DNA of 64,000 nucleotides from Rhodococcus sp. OK519 (lineage in GTDB: Bacteria; Actinomycetota; Actinomycetes; Mycobacteriales; Mycobacteriaceae), in contig NZ_QAOW01000004.1 in the NCBI RefSeq assembly GCF_003051005.1, positions 1 to 64,000 on the forward strand, given 5' to 3'. Positions 46,365 through 57,570 of the stretch are shown in pieces. The translations under genes were made by a program, and so were the position numbers. The notes under the pieces are model-generated. The model had not been told where the DNA came from. It worked only from the letters and a program-made list of their open reading frames with translations, and searched no databases. Every line of letters starts with the position of its first letter. Positions within the stretch are counted from its first letter, which is position 1.

Positions 46365-47727
46365 GGTGACTCTCCTCCCGGGTCGGGACGATCGCCGGGA
46401 CCGGGGTCAACAGCACCCGGTCGATGCGACGGCCGTCCATCGTCAGGACACGCGCGATCCAGCCGTACCCGTCCGGGCCGATGGGCAGCCCGTTGGCGTC
46501 CGGCAGGCTCACCTCGTCGCCCTCGACCGGGATCCGGCCGAGTGACGTGAGGACGAGGCCGCCGAGGGTGTCGTACTCGCCCTCGGGCGCGACGTACCCG
46601 GTGGCGCGGCCGACCTCGTCGGTGCGCAGCAGCCCCGAGCAGGCCCAGCTGTGGCCGACGCGCTGGACGTCGATTTCGGGTTCGTCGTGCTCGTCGCGGA
46701 CGTCGCCGAGGATTTCCTCGATGAGATCCTCCATGGTCACGACGCCGGCGGTGCCGCCGTACTCGTCGACGACGAGCGCGACCTGCATGCCGTCGGAGCG
46801 GACGCGCTCCATCACCGTGTCGCCGTCGAGGGTCGACGGCACCACGGGGACGGCCTGCGCGAGCGAGTCGAGCCGGGTGGTCGAGCGGCGCGCAGCCGGC
46901 ACCGTGAACGCGTGTTTGATGTGCACGACACCGATCGTGTTGTCCAGGTCGCCGTCGACGATCGGGAAGCGGGAGAAGCCGGTGCGTGATGCCGCCTCGA
47001 GCAGGTCGGCGACCGTGGCATCCGTGTCGAGGGTCTCGATCTTCACGCGCGGGGTCATCAGTTCCTCGGCGCTGAGGTCGCCGAACCGCAGCGAGCGGTT
47101 CACCAGCAGTGCGGTCCCCGCGTCGAGGGATCCGCGTTCGGCGGACGTGCGGACCAGCGATCCGAGTTCCTGCGGGGAGCGGGCCGACCGCAGTTCCTCG
47201 GCGGGTTCGATGCCGAGGCGGCGGACCACCCAGTTGGCGGCGCCGTTGAGGCCGTTGATGGCCCACCTGAAGATCAGTGAGAAGCCGGCTTGGAGGCCGG
47301 CGGTGGCACGGGCGGTCGGCAGCGGCCTGGAGATCGCCAGGTTCTTGGGCACCAGTTCGCCGAAGATCATCGAGAACGAGGTCGCGATGATCAGCGCCAG
47401 CACCAGGGAGACCCCGCTGGCCGTGGAATCGGACAGGCCGACGCCGTTGAGCAGCGGGGTGATGAACCGGGCGAGCACGGGCTCGGCGAGGTAGCCGGTG
47501 ATCAGCGTGGTGATCGTGATACCCAACTGGGCGCCGGAGAGCTGGAACGACAGCGTGCGATGCGCGTGCTGGACCTGACGTGCCCGGCGGTCGCCGCCGC
47601 GCGCATGGGCGTCGACGGTGCTGCGCTCGAGCGCGGTCAGGGAGAATTCGGCCGCCACGAAGAGGGCGGTGCCTGCGGTCAAGGCGATGAAGCCGACCAG
47701 GCTGAGGACGGTGAGTGCGACGTTCAC
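46357..47727 (-). CDS. CNNM/HlyC-CorC family membrane protein, first of pair (Rv1842c-type)
   Basis: 456 residues. CNNM membrane domain (~1-190; [70 protein letters not shown]), two CBS domains ([49 protein letters not shown]) and a C-terminal CorC_HlyC domain ([20 protein letters not shown], then [14 protein letters not shown]). The two CNNM genes likely form a heteromer, the first supplying the regulatory C-terminus missing from the second. GTG 47727 overlaps a proline-rich upstream frame by GTGA. Confidence 0.92.
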   Translation of the reverse strand: MNVALTVLSLVGFIALTAGTALFVAAEFSLTALERSTVDAHARGGDRRARQVQHAHRTLSFQLSGAQLGITITTLITGYLAEPVLARFITPLLNGVGLSDSTASGVSLVLALIIATSFSMIFGELVPKNLAISRPLPTARATAGLQAGFSLIFRWAINGLNGAANWVVRRLGIEPAEELRSARSPQELGSLVRTSAERGSLDAGTALLVNRSLRFGDLSAEELMTPRVKIETLDTDATVADLLEAASRTGFSRFPIVDGDLDNTIGVVHIKHAFTVPAARRSTTRLDSLAQAVPVVPSTLDGDTVMERVRSDGMQVALVVDEYGGTAGVVTMEDLIEEILGDVRDEHDEPEIDVQRVGHSWACSGLLRTDEVGRATGYVAPEGEYDTLGGLVLTSLGRIPVEGDEVSLPDANGLPIGPDGYGWIARVLTMDGRRIDRVLLTPVPAIVPTREESHRG

Positions 47728-47906
47728 GTCGACACCACCCGCCCGGGCAAGTGGGGAGCTACGGGGCCGCCGGGTTTGTCTCCCGGCTCGGTAGAGGAGC
47801 CCTCGGACTCCGCGTCCGGGCCCGGTGCAGTAGCTGCGGGTTGTGCGTCTGGGGGCGTGTGTATGGGTGCCTCGGGCACCGGGGTCCTCTCTGTCGGGCG
47901 GCGCAT
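47724..47906 (-). CDS. possible small Pro-rich protein coupled to CNNM gene
   Basis: ATG 47906 opens a 60-codon frame rich in Pro, Ala, Glu and Thr, ending at TGA 47724-47726, which overlaps the GTG start of the CNNM gene. The GTGA overlap is the coupling signal used throughout this window. Against it: third-position GC (~70%) is below the neighbours and no ribosome site is clear; the frame is open further upstream. It occupies the 288-base gap before guaB1, where nothing else is seen. Confidence 0.3.
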   Translation of the reverse strand: MRRPTERTPVPEAPIHTPPDAQPAATAPGPDAESEGSSTEPGDKPGGPVAPHLPGRVVST

Positions 47907-48015
47907 ATCGTCGGTTCCAACGGAACCGGTGTCGACGATATTTCCGGAAACGAAGCCTCCACTGTACCGGGCGGCACCGGAACGGGATGAAACGGACACC
48001 CTTTTCGGGGTTGGG

Positions 48016-50579
<2,564 letters not shown>

Positions 50580-50621
50580 TTGTCGACCGTGACAACGTCG
50601 CCGGGCCATCGGGCATTCCCG

Positions 50622-51497
50622 TCAGTCCGAGACAGGCTCCGGGGCAGGCTGCAGCGTGGCCTGTTCGCGCGAGAGCGCGATGGTGGCCACCAGCATCACG
50701 ACGGCCGCCGCGGCGACTACCGCGATGCCGACACCGGATACCTGTAGGCGCTCGTCGAGCACGGTCATGCCGAGGAAGATCGCGACCACCGGTTCGCCGA
50801 TCGTCATCGCCGGCAGCGACGCCGACAGCGGCCCCACCTGGAACGCGCGCTGCTGCAAGTACAACCCGATGATTCCGGCCGCGGCCAGGGCGTAGGTCTG
50901 CCACGCGCCGAGGACATGGCCGAGTCCGTGCTCGAATAGATCGGTGACGTACTTGGTGAAGGCGACCGCCACCCCGTAGAGCGCACCGCTCGCGCTGCCC
51001 AGCAGCAGCGCCCGCCAGCCGGGGGCAACCCGCGGGGACAACCCGAACGCGGTCGCAACCGCGACGAGCACCACCACCGTGACCAGCGGGACCGACCACT
51101 GCGCCCACGGCGCGTCGGTGCCGCCCTCGGTGGGGTTGCCGACGACCAGGAACACCGCGAGCGCGGCCGTGAGTGCAATCGCGAGCGCCCACGAGTTGCG
51201 GGTGAACCGGTACCCGGAGAACTTCGCCGACAGCGGCAGCGCGAACAGCAGCATCGACACCAGCAGCGGTTGGACGATCAGCACCGACCCCAGCGCCAGC
51301 GCGATCACCTGGAACAGGTAGCCGCCGCCGTCGCCGACGACGCCCGCCCACCAACGCGGGCTGCGCATCAGCGCCGCGATGAGCGATCTATCCTCCGGAA
51401 CCTGCGCCGCCGCACTCTGCTGCGCCACCGAGGCGCACGCGAACAGGAACGCGGCGATCAACGCGCACACGATCGAGGCAGCGGGCAGTCCGGTCAT
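50622..51497 (-). CDS. DMT-superfamily (NIPA-like Mg2+/drug) transporter
   Basis: 291 residues with nine or ten membrane helices in an EamA-like arrangement: AASIVCALIAAFLFACASVAQQ, GYLFQVIALALGSVLIVQPLLVSMLLFALPLSA, and in the second half ALYGVAVAFTKYVTDLFEHG, GIIGLYLQQRAFQVGPLSASLPAMTIGEPVVAIFLGMTVLDERL. The QQxAxQVGPLxxSLPAxTxxEPV pattern is typical of DMT/NIPA-like proteins of Actinobacteria. Substrate unknown. ATG 51497 lies three bases after the DEAD-box stop, so it is likely co-transcribed with it. Confidence 0.85.
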   Translation of the reverse strand: MTGLPAASIVCALIAAFLFACASVAQQSAAAQVPEDRSLIAALMRSPRWWAGVVGDGGGYLFQVIALALGSVLIVQPLLVSMLLFALPLSAKFSGYRFTRNSWALAIALTAALAVFLVVGNPTEGGTDAPWAQWSVPLVTVVVLVAVATAFGLSPRVAPGWRALLLGSASGALYGVAVAFTKYVTDLFEHGLGHVLGAWQTYALAAAGIIGLYLQQRAFQVGPLSASLPAMTIGEPVVAIFLGMTVLDERLQVSGVGIAVVAAAAVVMLVATIALSREQATLQPAPEPVSD

Positions 51498-51500
51498 CGG

Positions 51501-52847
51501 TCAGTTCCCTCCGCGGCGGCGTCGGCTCTGACCGGGTCCGGGGCGGGCGGTGCCGTCGCGTCGCGCCCCGCCACGACCCCGGACACCGCGCTGTGAACCC
51601 GGACCCCGACGATCGGTGGGGGCGTCTTTCTTCGGCGGCGCGGGCGACGCCTCCGGTTCCGGTACCGGCGTGCCGCTGGGCTCGCGCGCCCCGGTGACGT
51701 CCTCCCATCGCCGGTCGAGGCCGCCGACGTCGAGCGGATCGACGTCCACCCCCGCGGCCCGCATGACCTTCCCGGCGGGGCCGCGCTCGTCCTCGGTCAC
51801 GACCGTCACCACGACACCGGTCTCCCCGGCGCGAGCGGTCCGCCCCGCCCGGTGCAGGTACGCCTTGGACTCGGTGGGCGGGTCGACGTGCACGACGAGC
51901 GAGACGTCGTCGACGTGAATGCCGCGGGCCGCGACGTCGGTGGCGACCAGCACCGGCACCGTGCCGTCGGTGAACGCGGCCAGGGTCCGGGTGCGGTGCC
52001 CCTGCGGCTTGTCGCCGTGCAGACCACCCGCCGGGATCCCGGCCGCGTGCAGCTCGTCGGTGAGCCGGTCCACGCCCGCCTTCGTGCGAACGAACAGCAG
52101 TGTCTTCCCGGACCGCGCCGCGATGCGGGCGACGGTGGCGTACTTGATCTCTCGCGGCACGTGCAGCACGTGGTGCTCCATCGTGTCGACGGCGGCGACG
52201 GCCGCGGCGGTCGCGTGCGTGACCGGATCGTTCAGGTAGCGCGCGACGAGTGTGTCGACCTCGCCGTCGAGGGTCGCCGAGAACAGCAGCCGCTGCGCCG
52301 ACGCCGGGGTGCGGTCCAGGATCTCGGTGACCTGTGGCAGGAAGCCGAGCTCAGCCATGTGATCGGCCTCGTCGACGGTCGTGACCAGGACGTCGTCGAG
52401 CATGATGGTGCCCTGCGCCAGATGATCGGCCAGCCGCCCCGGCGTCGCGATCACGACGTCCACGACGCGCGCGAGCCGAGTGGCCTGTCCCTTGAACGGG
52501 ACACCACCGACGATCGCAGAGGTCCGCAACCCGAGCGCGAGCGCTGGTTCGTCGAGCGCCTTCTCGATCTGGGCGGCCAGTTCGCGGGTGGGTGCCAGGA
52601 CGATCGCGCGGGGGCGCCCGGGCCGGCTCGCACCGCCCTTGAGTCGCACCAGCAGCGGCAGCCCGAACGCGAGGGTCTTGCCGGACCCGGTCGGACCGCG
52701 GCCGAGGACGTCGCGTCCGGCGAGAATGTCGGGGATCGTGGCGGCCTGGATCGGGAACGGAGCGGCGATGCCGGCACGGCCGAGGGCATGCACGAGCGGG
52801 GTGGGCAGGCCGAGCTGCGCGAAGGTGGGGAGAGGACGGTCGGACAT
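51501..52847 (-). CDS. DEAD-box RNA helicase, short form
   Basis: 448 residues. Q motif FAQLGLP and FPIQAATIP (~10-35), motif I GPTGSGKT (~52), Ia PTRELAAQ, DEAD in TTVDEADHMAELGF, SAT in LFSATLDGEV, then IV-VI: VATDVAARGIHVDDVSLVVHVDPP and HRAGRTARAG. The C-terminal ~50 residues are Arg/Gly/Pro-rich (RGPGSQRGVRGRGGARRDG), an RNA-binding tail. It unwinds RNA in ribosome assembly or decay. ATG 52847 begins the conserved SDRPLPTFAQLG. It is paralogous to the larger helicase at 55105. Confidence 0.93.
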   Translation of the reverse strand: MSDRPLPTFAQLGLPTPLVHALGRAGIAAPFPIQAATIPDILAGRDVLGRGPTGSGKTLAFGLPLLVRLKGGASRPGRPRAIVLAPTRELAAQIEKALDEPALALGLRTSAIVGGVPFKGQATRLARVVDVVIATPGRLADHLAQGTIMLDDVLVTTVDEADHMAELGFLPQVTEILDRTPASAQRLLFSATLDGEVDTLVARYLNDPVTHATAAAVAAVDTMEHHVLHVPREIKYATVARIAARSGKTLLFVRTKAGVDRLTDELHAAGIPAGGLHGDKPQGHRTRTLAAFTDGTVPVLVATDVAARGIHVDDVSLVVHVDPPTESKAYLHRAGRTARAGETGVVVTVVTEDERGPAGKVMRAAGVDVDPLDVGGLDRRWEDVTGAREPSGTPVPEPEASPAPPKKDAPTDRRGPGSQRGVRGRGGARRDGTARPGPGQSRRRRGGN

Positions 52848-52931
52848 GGGTGGCGCGGGCCTTCCGTTCGTGAAGTCACAGGCTACCGCGGGGTGACACA
52901 ATCGCGGTTCCGCGTGAATGAGGAGGTAGGT

Positions 52932-53432
52932 GTGTCCGAATCCGGGCGTTCCGAACTGGTGACCGAGGTGGAGTTCCGGCATCTGCAGCGATGCGTCGAG
53001 CTGGCGGCGGAGGCGCTGCTGGCCGGCGACGAGCCGTTCGGATCGGTGCTGGCGACCGCCGACGGCACGGCCGTCGCGGAGGACCGCAACCGCATCGCCG
53101 ACGGCGACCGGACCCGGCATCCCGAGTTCGCGCTGGCGCGGTGGGCGGCCGAGAACCTGACCGAGGAACAGCGGGCCGGCGCGACGGTGTACACGTCGGG
53201 GGAGCACTGCCCGATGTGCGCGGCCGCGCACGCGTGGGTGGGCCTGGGGCGCATCGTCTACGTGGCCTCCACCGGGCAACTGGTGTCGTGGCTCGCCGAG
53301 ATGGGCGTGCCCCCGGCCCCGGTGCGGCCGCTGCCGGTCCAGGACGTCGCCCCGGGCGTCACCGTCGTCGGACCGATCCCCGAACTGGTCGAGGACGTGC
53401 ACCTGCTGCACCGACGGCTGCACGGGGCCTGA
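52932..53432 (+). CDS. nucleoside/nucleobase deaminase (CDA superfamily)
   Basis: 166 residues. The zinc-binding motifs are RHPEFALARWA (HxE with Glu as proton shuttle, ~62-64) and SGEHCPMCAAAHAW (CxxC, ~94-97). GDEPFGSVLATADGT near 28 is the substrate-loop motif of guanine or tRNA-adenosine-like deaminases. The C-terminal ~40 residues are Pro/Val-rich. The likely role is guanine, cytosine or related base salvage; the substrate cannot be set. GTG 52932 has AGGAGG five bases upstream, which decides against GTG 52914. It is convergent with gnd. Confidence 0.87.
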   Translation: MSESGRSELVTEVEFRHLQRCVELAAEALLAGDEPFGSVLATADGTAVAEDRNRIADGDRTRHPEFALARWAAENLTEEQRAGATVYTSGEHCPMCAAAHAWVGLGRIVYVASTGQLVSWLAEMGVPPAPVRPLPVQDVAPGVTVVGPIPELVEDVHLLHRRLHGA

Positions 53433-53437
53433 CACGC

Positions 53438-53473
53438 GAATCGGGGCGGACGCCGCAGCGTCCGCCCCGATTC
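53438..53473. terminator. bidirectional terminator hairpin
   Basis: A 16-base-pair perfect stem (53438-53453 with 53458-53473, loop CGCA) lies between the convergent stops of the deaminase (53432) and gnd (53493). No T run on either side, though the stem ends in AATT-type pairs. Confidence 0.85.
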
Positions 53474-53492
53474 AGCTGTCGTGTGCCGAGAC

Positions 53493-54953
53493 TCAGGCCT
53501 CGATCTCGGAACGGTCGCCGCTCCAGAGGGTATGGAACTTGCCGGGCATGTCGACGCGCTCGTAGGTGTGGGCGCCGAAGAAGTCGCGCTGGCCCTGGGT
53601 CAGCGCGGCCGGCAGACGCTCGGCGCGCAGACCGTCGTAGTACGACAGCGACGACGCGAACGCCGGCACCGGAATGCCGAGGGTGGTAGCGGTGACGACG
53701 ACCCGACGCCAGCTGTCGATCGCGTTCTCGATGGCCTCACGGAAGTACGGCTCGACGATCAGCGACGTCAGATCCGGGTTGGTGTCGTACGCCTCCTTGA
53801 TGCGGTTCAGGAAGCGGGCGCGGATGATGCAGCCGCCACGCCAGATGGTCGCGAGATCGCCCGGGGTGAGATCCCAGCCGTATTCCTCGCTGCCGGCGCG
53901 GATCTGATCGAAGCCCTGCGCGTACGCGACGATCTTCGACGCGTACAGCGCGCGGCGGATGTCCTCGGTGAACTGCTTTACGTCGGTCGGCTTGGCGCCC
54001 AGCTCACCGGACGCCAGCCCCTTCGCAGCCTTGCGCTGTTCGCGCGAACCGGACAGCGCGCGGGCGAACACCGCCTCGGCGATGCCGGTGACCGGCACAC
54101 CCAGATCGAGCGCGGACTTGACCGTCCAGCGCCCGGTGCCCTTCTGCTCGGCGGCGTCCACGATCACGTCGACGAGGGCCTTGCCGGTCTTCGCGTCCTT
54201 CTGGCGCAGCACCTCGGCGGTGATCTCCACGAGGTAGCTCTCGAGATCGCCGGCGTTCCACTCGGTGAACACGTTCGCGACCTGCTCGGCGTCGAAGCCG
54301 AGGGCGTCACGGAACAGGTTGTACGCCTCGCCGATCAGCTGCATGTCGGCGTACTCGATGCCGTTGTGCACCATCTTCACGAAGTGGCCGGAGCCGTCCG
54401 GGCCGATGTGCGTGCAGCACGGGGTGCCGTCGACGTGCGCCGAGATCGACTCGAGCAGCGGGCCGAGCGCCGCGTACGACTCCTTCGGGCCACCCGGCAT
54501 GATCGACGGGCCGTTGAGTGCGCCCTCCTCGCCGCCGGAGATGCCGGCGCCGACGAAGTGCAGGCCGCGCTCACGCAGCGCCGCCTCGCGGCGGATCGTG
54601 TCGGTGTACAGCGCGTTGCCGCCGTCGATGATGATGTCGCCGGGCTCCATCGCGTCGGCGAGTTCCTCGATGACCGCGTCGGTCGCGTCGCCGGCCTTGA
54701 CCATGATCAGCACGCGTCGCGGCTTCTGCAGCGCGCCGACGAACTCCTCGATGGTCTCGGTGCGGACGAAGTCACCGTCGTCGCCGTGTGCAGCCAGAAG
54801 GGCATCCGTCTTCGCGACGCTGCGGTTGTGCAGGGCAACCGTGTGCCCGTGGCGGGCGAAGTTGCGAGCGATGTTGGATCCCATAACGGCGAGCCCGGTG
54901 ACGCCGATCTGGGCGCGGGCAGCCTCGGTGCTGGCAGAAGTCTCGGAGGTCAT
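53493..54953 (-). CDS. gnd: 6-phosphogluconate dehydrogenase (decarboxylating)
   Basis: 486 residues. NADP site IGVTGLAVMGSNIARNFARHGHTVALHNRS (~16-45), ISGGEEGALNGPSIMPGG (~138, active-site loop), HIGPDGSGHFVKMVHNGIEYADMQLIGEAY (~196, catalytic Lys) and WRGGCIIRARFL (~378). The enzyme makes ribulose 5-phosphate and NADPH in the pentose phosphate path. Length fits the long (dimeric) class. ATG 54953 has GGGGGAAG upstream. The order gnd-(helicase)-M56-BlaI follows the Rv1844c-Rv1846c layout. Confidence 0.96.
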   Translation of the reverse strand: MTSETSASTEAARAQIGVTGLAVMGSNIARNFARHGHTVALHNRSVAKTDALLAAHGDDGDFVRTETIEEFVGALQKPRRVLIMVKAGDATDAVIEELADAMEPGDIIIDGGNALYTDTIRREAALRERGLHFVGAGISGGEEGALNGPSIMPGGPKESYAALGPLLESISAHVDGTPCCTHIGPDGSGHFVKMVHNGIEYADMQLIGEAYNLFRDALGFDAEQVANVFTEWNAGDLESYLVEITAEVLRQKDAKTGKALVDVIVDAAEQKGTGRWTVKSALDLGVPVTGIAEAVFARALSGSREQRKAAKGLASGELGAKPTDVKQFTEDIRRALYASKIVAYAQGFDQIRAGSEEYGWDLTPGDLATIWRGGCIIRARFLNRIKEAYDTNPDLTSLIVEPYFREAIENAIDSWRRVVVTATTLGIPVPAFASSLSYYDGLRAERLPAALTQGQRDFFGAHTYERVDMPGKFHTLWSGDRSEIEA

Positions 54954-55104
54954 GGTTACAGCTTCCCCCGAGACCCCACCGTGACGCGAACCGGCCCCGC
55001 AGTTCGGGACGTGACACCGGACACGCATTCGGCCCCGACCGCCCGGGGGAGGGCGGCCGGGGCCGAATGGGGTTCACGGACGGTCGATCACGTCGACCGG
55101 CGCA

Positions 55105-57330
55105 CTACGCGTTGCGGTTGCGGTGCGGGCCGTCGAAGCCGTCGTAGCTGCGACGCTCCGTGCGGCTACGGAAGCCGCTGCTGCGCTGGTCGGACGCTCC
55201 CGCGCCACCGCGGCGGTCGCCGGACGGACGGTTGTCGCGGTCACCGAAGTCGCGGCGCGGGCCGCGGTCGTCGCGGTTGCTGGAGTTGCTACGGAAGCCG
55301 CCGCCGTCGCCGTCACGACGCGGGCCGCGGTCACCGAAGTCGCGGCGCGGGCCACGATCGCTCGAGTTGCCACGGAAGCCGCCGCTGTCGCCGTCGCGGC
55401 GAGGTGCGCGGTTGTCGCGGTCACCGAAGTCCCGACGGGGTCCGCGGTCGTCGCGGTTGCCGAACGAACGGTTGTCGCGGTCGCCCGAGTTTCCGCGGAA
55501 ACCACCGCCGCGAGAATCGCCGCCCCGCGAGTCGTTGCCCCGCGAGTCGTTGCCACGGAATCCGTTGTCGCTGCGACGGTCGCCGAAGTCGCGGCGCGGG
55601 CCGCGGTCGTCGCGGTTGCTGGAGCCACGGAAGCCGCCGCTGTCGCCGTCGCGGCGAGGTGCGCGGTTGTCGCGGTCACCGAAGTCCCGACGGGGTCCGC
55701 GGTCGTCGCGGTTGCCGAACGAACGGTTGTCGCGGTCGCCGAAGTCACGACGCGGCCGATCGCCCTGCGGACGGTCGTCCCGGTTGCTGGAGCCACGGAA
55801 GCCGCCGCCGTCACCGTCGCGACGCGGGCCGCGGTCACCGAAGTCGCGTCGCGGGCCGCGATCGTCCCGGTTGCTGGAGTTGCCGCGGTAGCCACCTTCG
55901 CGGCGGGGACCACGGTCGCCGAACGAACGCTCACGGCGATCGCCGCGATCGTTGCCGAAGTAGCTCTCCCGCACCGGATCACCGCTCGGCGCCTGCGCGC
56001 CCGTGATGGTCGCGAGCTCCTCGGATCCGGGGAACACCGGCACGGCGGTCGCATTCACACCCGCCATGCCGGTGAGGCGGCGGAACATGCGTCGCTGGTT
56101 CGGCAGGACGATGGCCGCGACGACACCGGCCTCGCCCGCGCGGGCGGTGCGGCCGGCACGGTGCAGGTAGTCCTTGTGGTCCTGCGGCGGATCGACGTGC
56201 ACGACGAGGTCGATGCCGTCGACGTGAATACCTCGTGCCGCGACATCGGTCGCGACCAGCACCGGGGTGCGGCCGTTCTTGAAGCGCTCGAGCACGCGGG
56301 TGCGCTGGTTCTGTGCCTTGCCGCCGTGCAGAGCCTCGGCCGCGACACCCTTCTCGCGCAGGCGCTCGGTGATGCCCTCGGCGCCCAGCTTGGTGCGGGC
56401 GAACATGATGGTGCGGCCCTTGCGGGAGGCGATCTCGGCGAGGACGGCGTCCTTGTCGCCGCGATCGACGAGCAGCACGTAGTGGTCCATCGTGGTGACC
56501 GACGCGCGGCCGTCCTGCGTGGAGTGCAGTTCGTGCTCGGGCAGGAACTCGCGCACGAGGGTCTTGACGTCGTTGTCGAGCGTCGCCGAGAACAGCAGGC
56601 GCTGGCTGTCGTTCGGGGTGTCGCCGAGCAGCGTGCGGACCTCGGGCAGGAAGCCCATGTCGGCCATCTGGTCGGCCTCGTCGAGTGCCGTCATCTCGAT
56701 CTCGCCGAGAACGCACGTGTTCTGCCGCAGGTGGTCGCCGAGGCGACCCGGGGTGGCGACGAGGATGTCGACGCCGCGACGCAGCTGGTCGACCTGCTTG
56801 GTGAAGGGGGTGCCGCCGACCGCCGCGCGAACGTTCAGTCCGAGCGAGGCGGCGTACGGGGTGAGCGAATCGACGACCTGGAACGCGAGTTCGCGGGTCG
56901 GCACGAGAACCAGCGCGCGCGGACGCTTGGGGGCCGGGCGGTCCTCGTGACGCGCCAGGCGCGCCAGCATCGGCAGACCGAATGCGAGCGTCTTGCCGGA
57001 GCCGGTCTGGGCGCGGCCGAGAATGTTCTTGCCTGCAATCGCATCCGGGATCGCCATCGCCTGGATCGGCGACGGGACCGTGATCGAGTTGCGGGCGAGT
57101 GCGGCGACGACCGGCTCGGGCAGGCCGATCTGCGCGAACGTCAGCTCGGGCTCGGTGTCGGCTTCGGTGTCGGCGTCTGCCGACTCATCGGTGGTCGACT
57201 CGGCGTCGGTGTCGGTCGGCTGGGGGGCCTCGGCCTCGACAGTCTCGACGGAGGTCGGGACGGCAGGGTTGTCCTGCTCGTCCTGTACAGAAAGATCTTG
57301 TACTGAAGGATCTTGGGCAGCAGTGGTCAC
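55105..57330 (-). CDS. deaD: DEAD-box RNA helicase with long RGG/RDFGD repeat tail (DeaD/CsdA-like)
   Basis: 741 residues. A Thr/Asp/Glu-rich lead (~1-60) precedes the helicase core: Q motif FAQIGLP/SPIQAMAIP, motif I AQTGSGKT (~102), Ia PTRELAFQ, DEAD in ALDEADQMADMGF, SAT in LFSATLDND, VATDVAARGIHVDGIDLVVHVDPP and HRAGRTARAGEAG. From about 490 to the end (~250 residues) is a low-complexity tail with seven RRDFGDR units and RGPRRDGDGGGFRG-type repeats, which bind RNA and can phase-separate. GTG 57330 has GGAGAGG nine bases upstream. A 240-base gap upstream suggests a long leader, as in cold-shock helicase mRNAs. Confidence 0.93.
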   Translation of the reverse strand: MTTAAQDPSVQDLSVQDEQDNPAVPTSVETVEAEAPQPTDTDAESTTDESADADTEADTEPELTFAQIGLPEPVVAALARNSITVPSPIQAMAIPDAIAGKNILGRAQTGSGKTLAFGLPMLARLARHEDRPAPKRPRALVLVPTRELAFQVVDSLTPYAASLGLNVRAAVGGTPFTKQVDQLRRGVDILVATPGRLGDHLRQNTCVLGEIEMTALDEADQMADMGFLPEVRTLLGDTPNDSQRLLFSATLDNDVKTLVREFLPEHELHSTQDGRASVTTMDHYVLLVDRGDKDAVLAEIASRKGRTIMFARTKLGAEGITERLREKGVAAEALHGGKAQNQRTRVLERFKNGRTPVLVATDVAARGIHVDGIDLVVHVDPPQDHKDYLHRAGRTARAGEAGVVAAIVLPNQRRMFRRLTGMAGVNATAVPVFPGSEELATITGAQAPSGDPVRESYFGNDRGDRRERSFGDRGPRREGGYRGNSSNRDDRGPRRDFGDRGPRRDGDGGGFRGSSNRDDRPQGDRPRRDFGDRDNRSFGNRDDRGPRRDFGDRDNRAPRRDGDSGGFRGSSNRDDRGPRRDFGDRRSDNGFRGNDSRGNDSRGGDSRGGGFRGNSGDRDNRSFGNRDDRGPRRDFGDRDNRAPRRDGDSGGFRGNSSDRGPRRDFGDRGPRRDGDGGGFRSNSSNRDDRGPRRDFGDRDNRPSGDRRGGAGASDQRSSGFRSRTERRSYDGFDGPHRNRNA
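55369..55740. repeat. 117-bp exact direct repeat inside helicase tail
   Basis: The 117 bases at 55369-55485 recur without any change at 55624-55740, 255 bases (85 codons) apart. Both copies are in frame and encode the same 39-residue block of the repeat tail. Identity at silent positions as well shows recent duplication or gene conversion. Confidence 0.92.
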
Positions 57331-57501
57331 GCGGAAATACCTCTCCGGACGTCGGGCGCGTTTCGGAGCGGGGCTGTCATGCAGCCGCACGAAGAGACGA
57401 GCCAGGGCACATATCACCTGGCCATCTGAGCGCGTCTTGCGGGAGAGATGGGGCTGTGTGCCACACATTGATTGATCGGGCCGCGACGGCGGCCGAAATC
57501 G

Positions 57502-57507
57502 AGTGTA
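57502..57507 (-). promoter_or_regulatory. possible -10 for deaD
   Basis: On the minus strand TACACT (57507 to 57502) would start transcription near 57495, giving a leader of about 165 bases to GTG 57330. No good -35 is visible. The remainder of the 57331-57570 gap holds no other feature I can name. Confidence 0.3.
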
Positions 57508-57570
57508 CGCGATGCCGCCCGCGGTCGACGACACATCGTGAGTGGTGTGACCAGCGCTACTTCTGGGGAA

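Noticed and set aside
55105-56000. Helicase tail repeats considered as CRISPR or minisatellite
   Set aside because: Repeats are in frame, coding and degenerate, and encode an RGG-type tail.
53481-56006. 841-codon + strand frame opposite gnd and the helicase tail
   Set aside because: Its end is almost pure Arg/Gly/Cys repeat from the complement of the helicase tail; gnd is unambiguous on the other strand.
55123-57306. 727-codon open frame on the + strand opposite the helicase, rich in Ala/Val
   Set aside because: It mirrors the repeat codons of the helicase gene, has no family motifs, and arises because high third-position GC leaves the antisense frame open.
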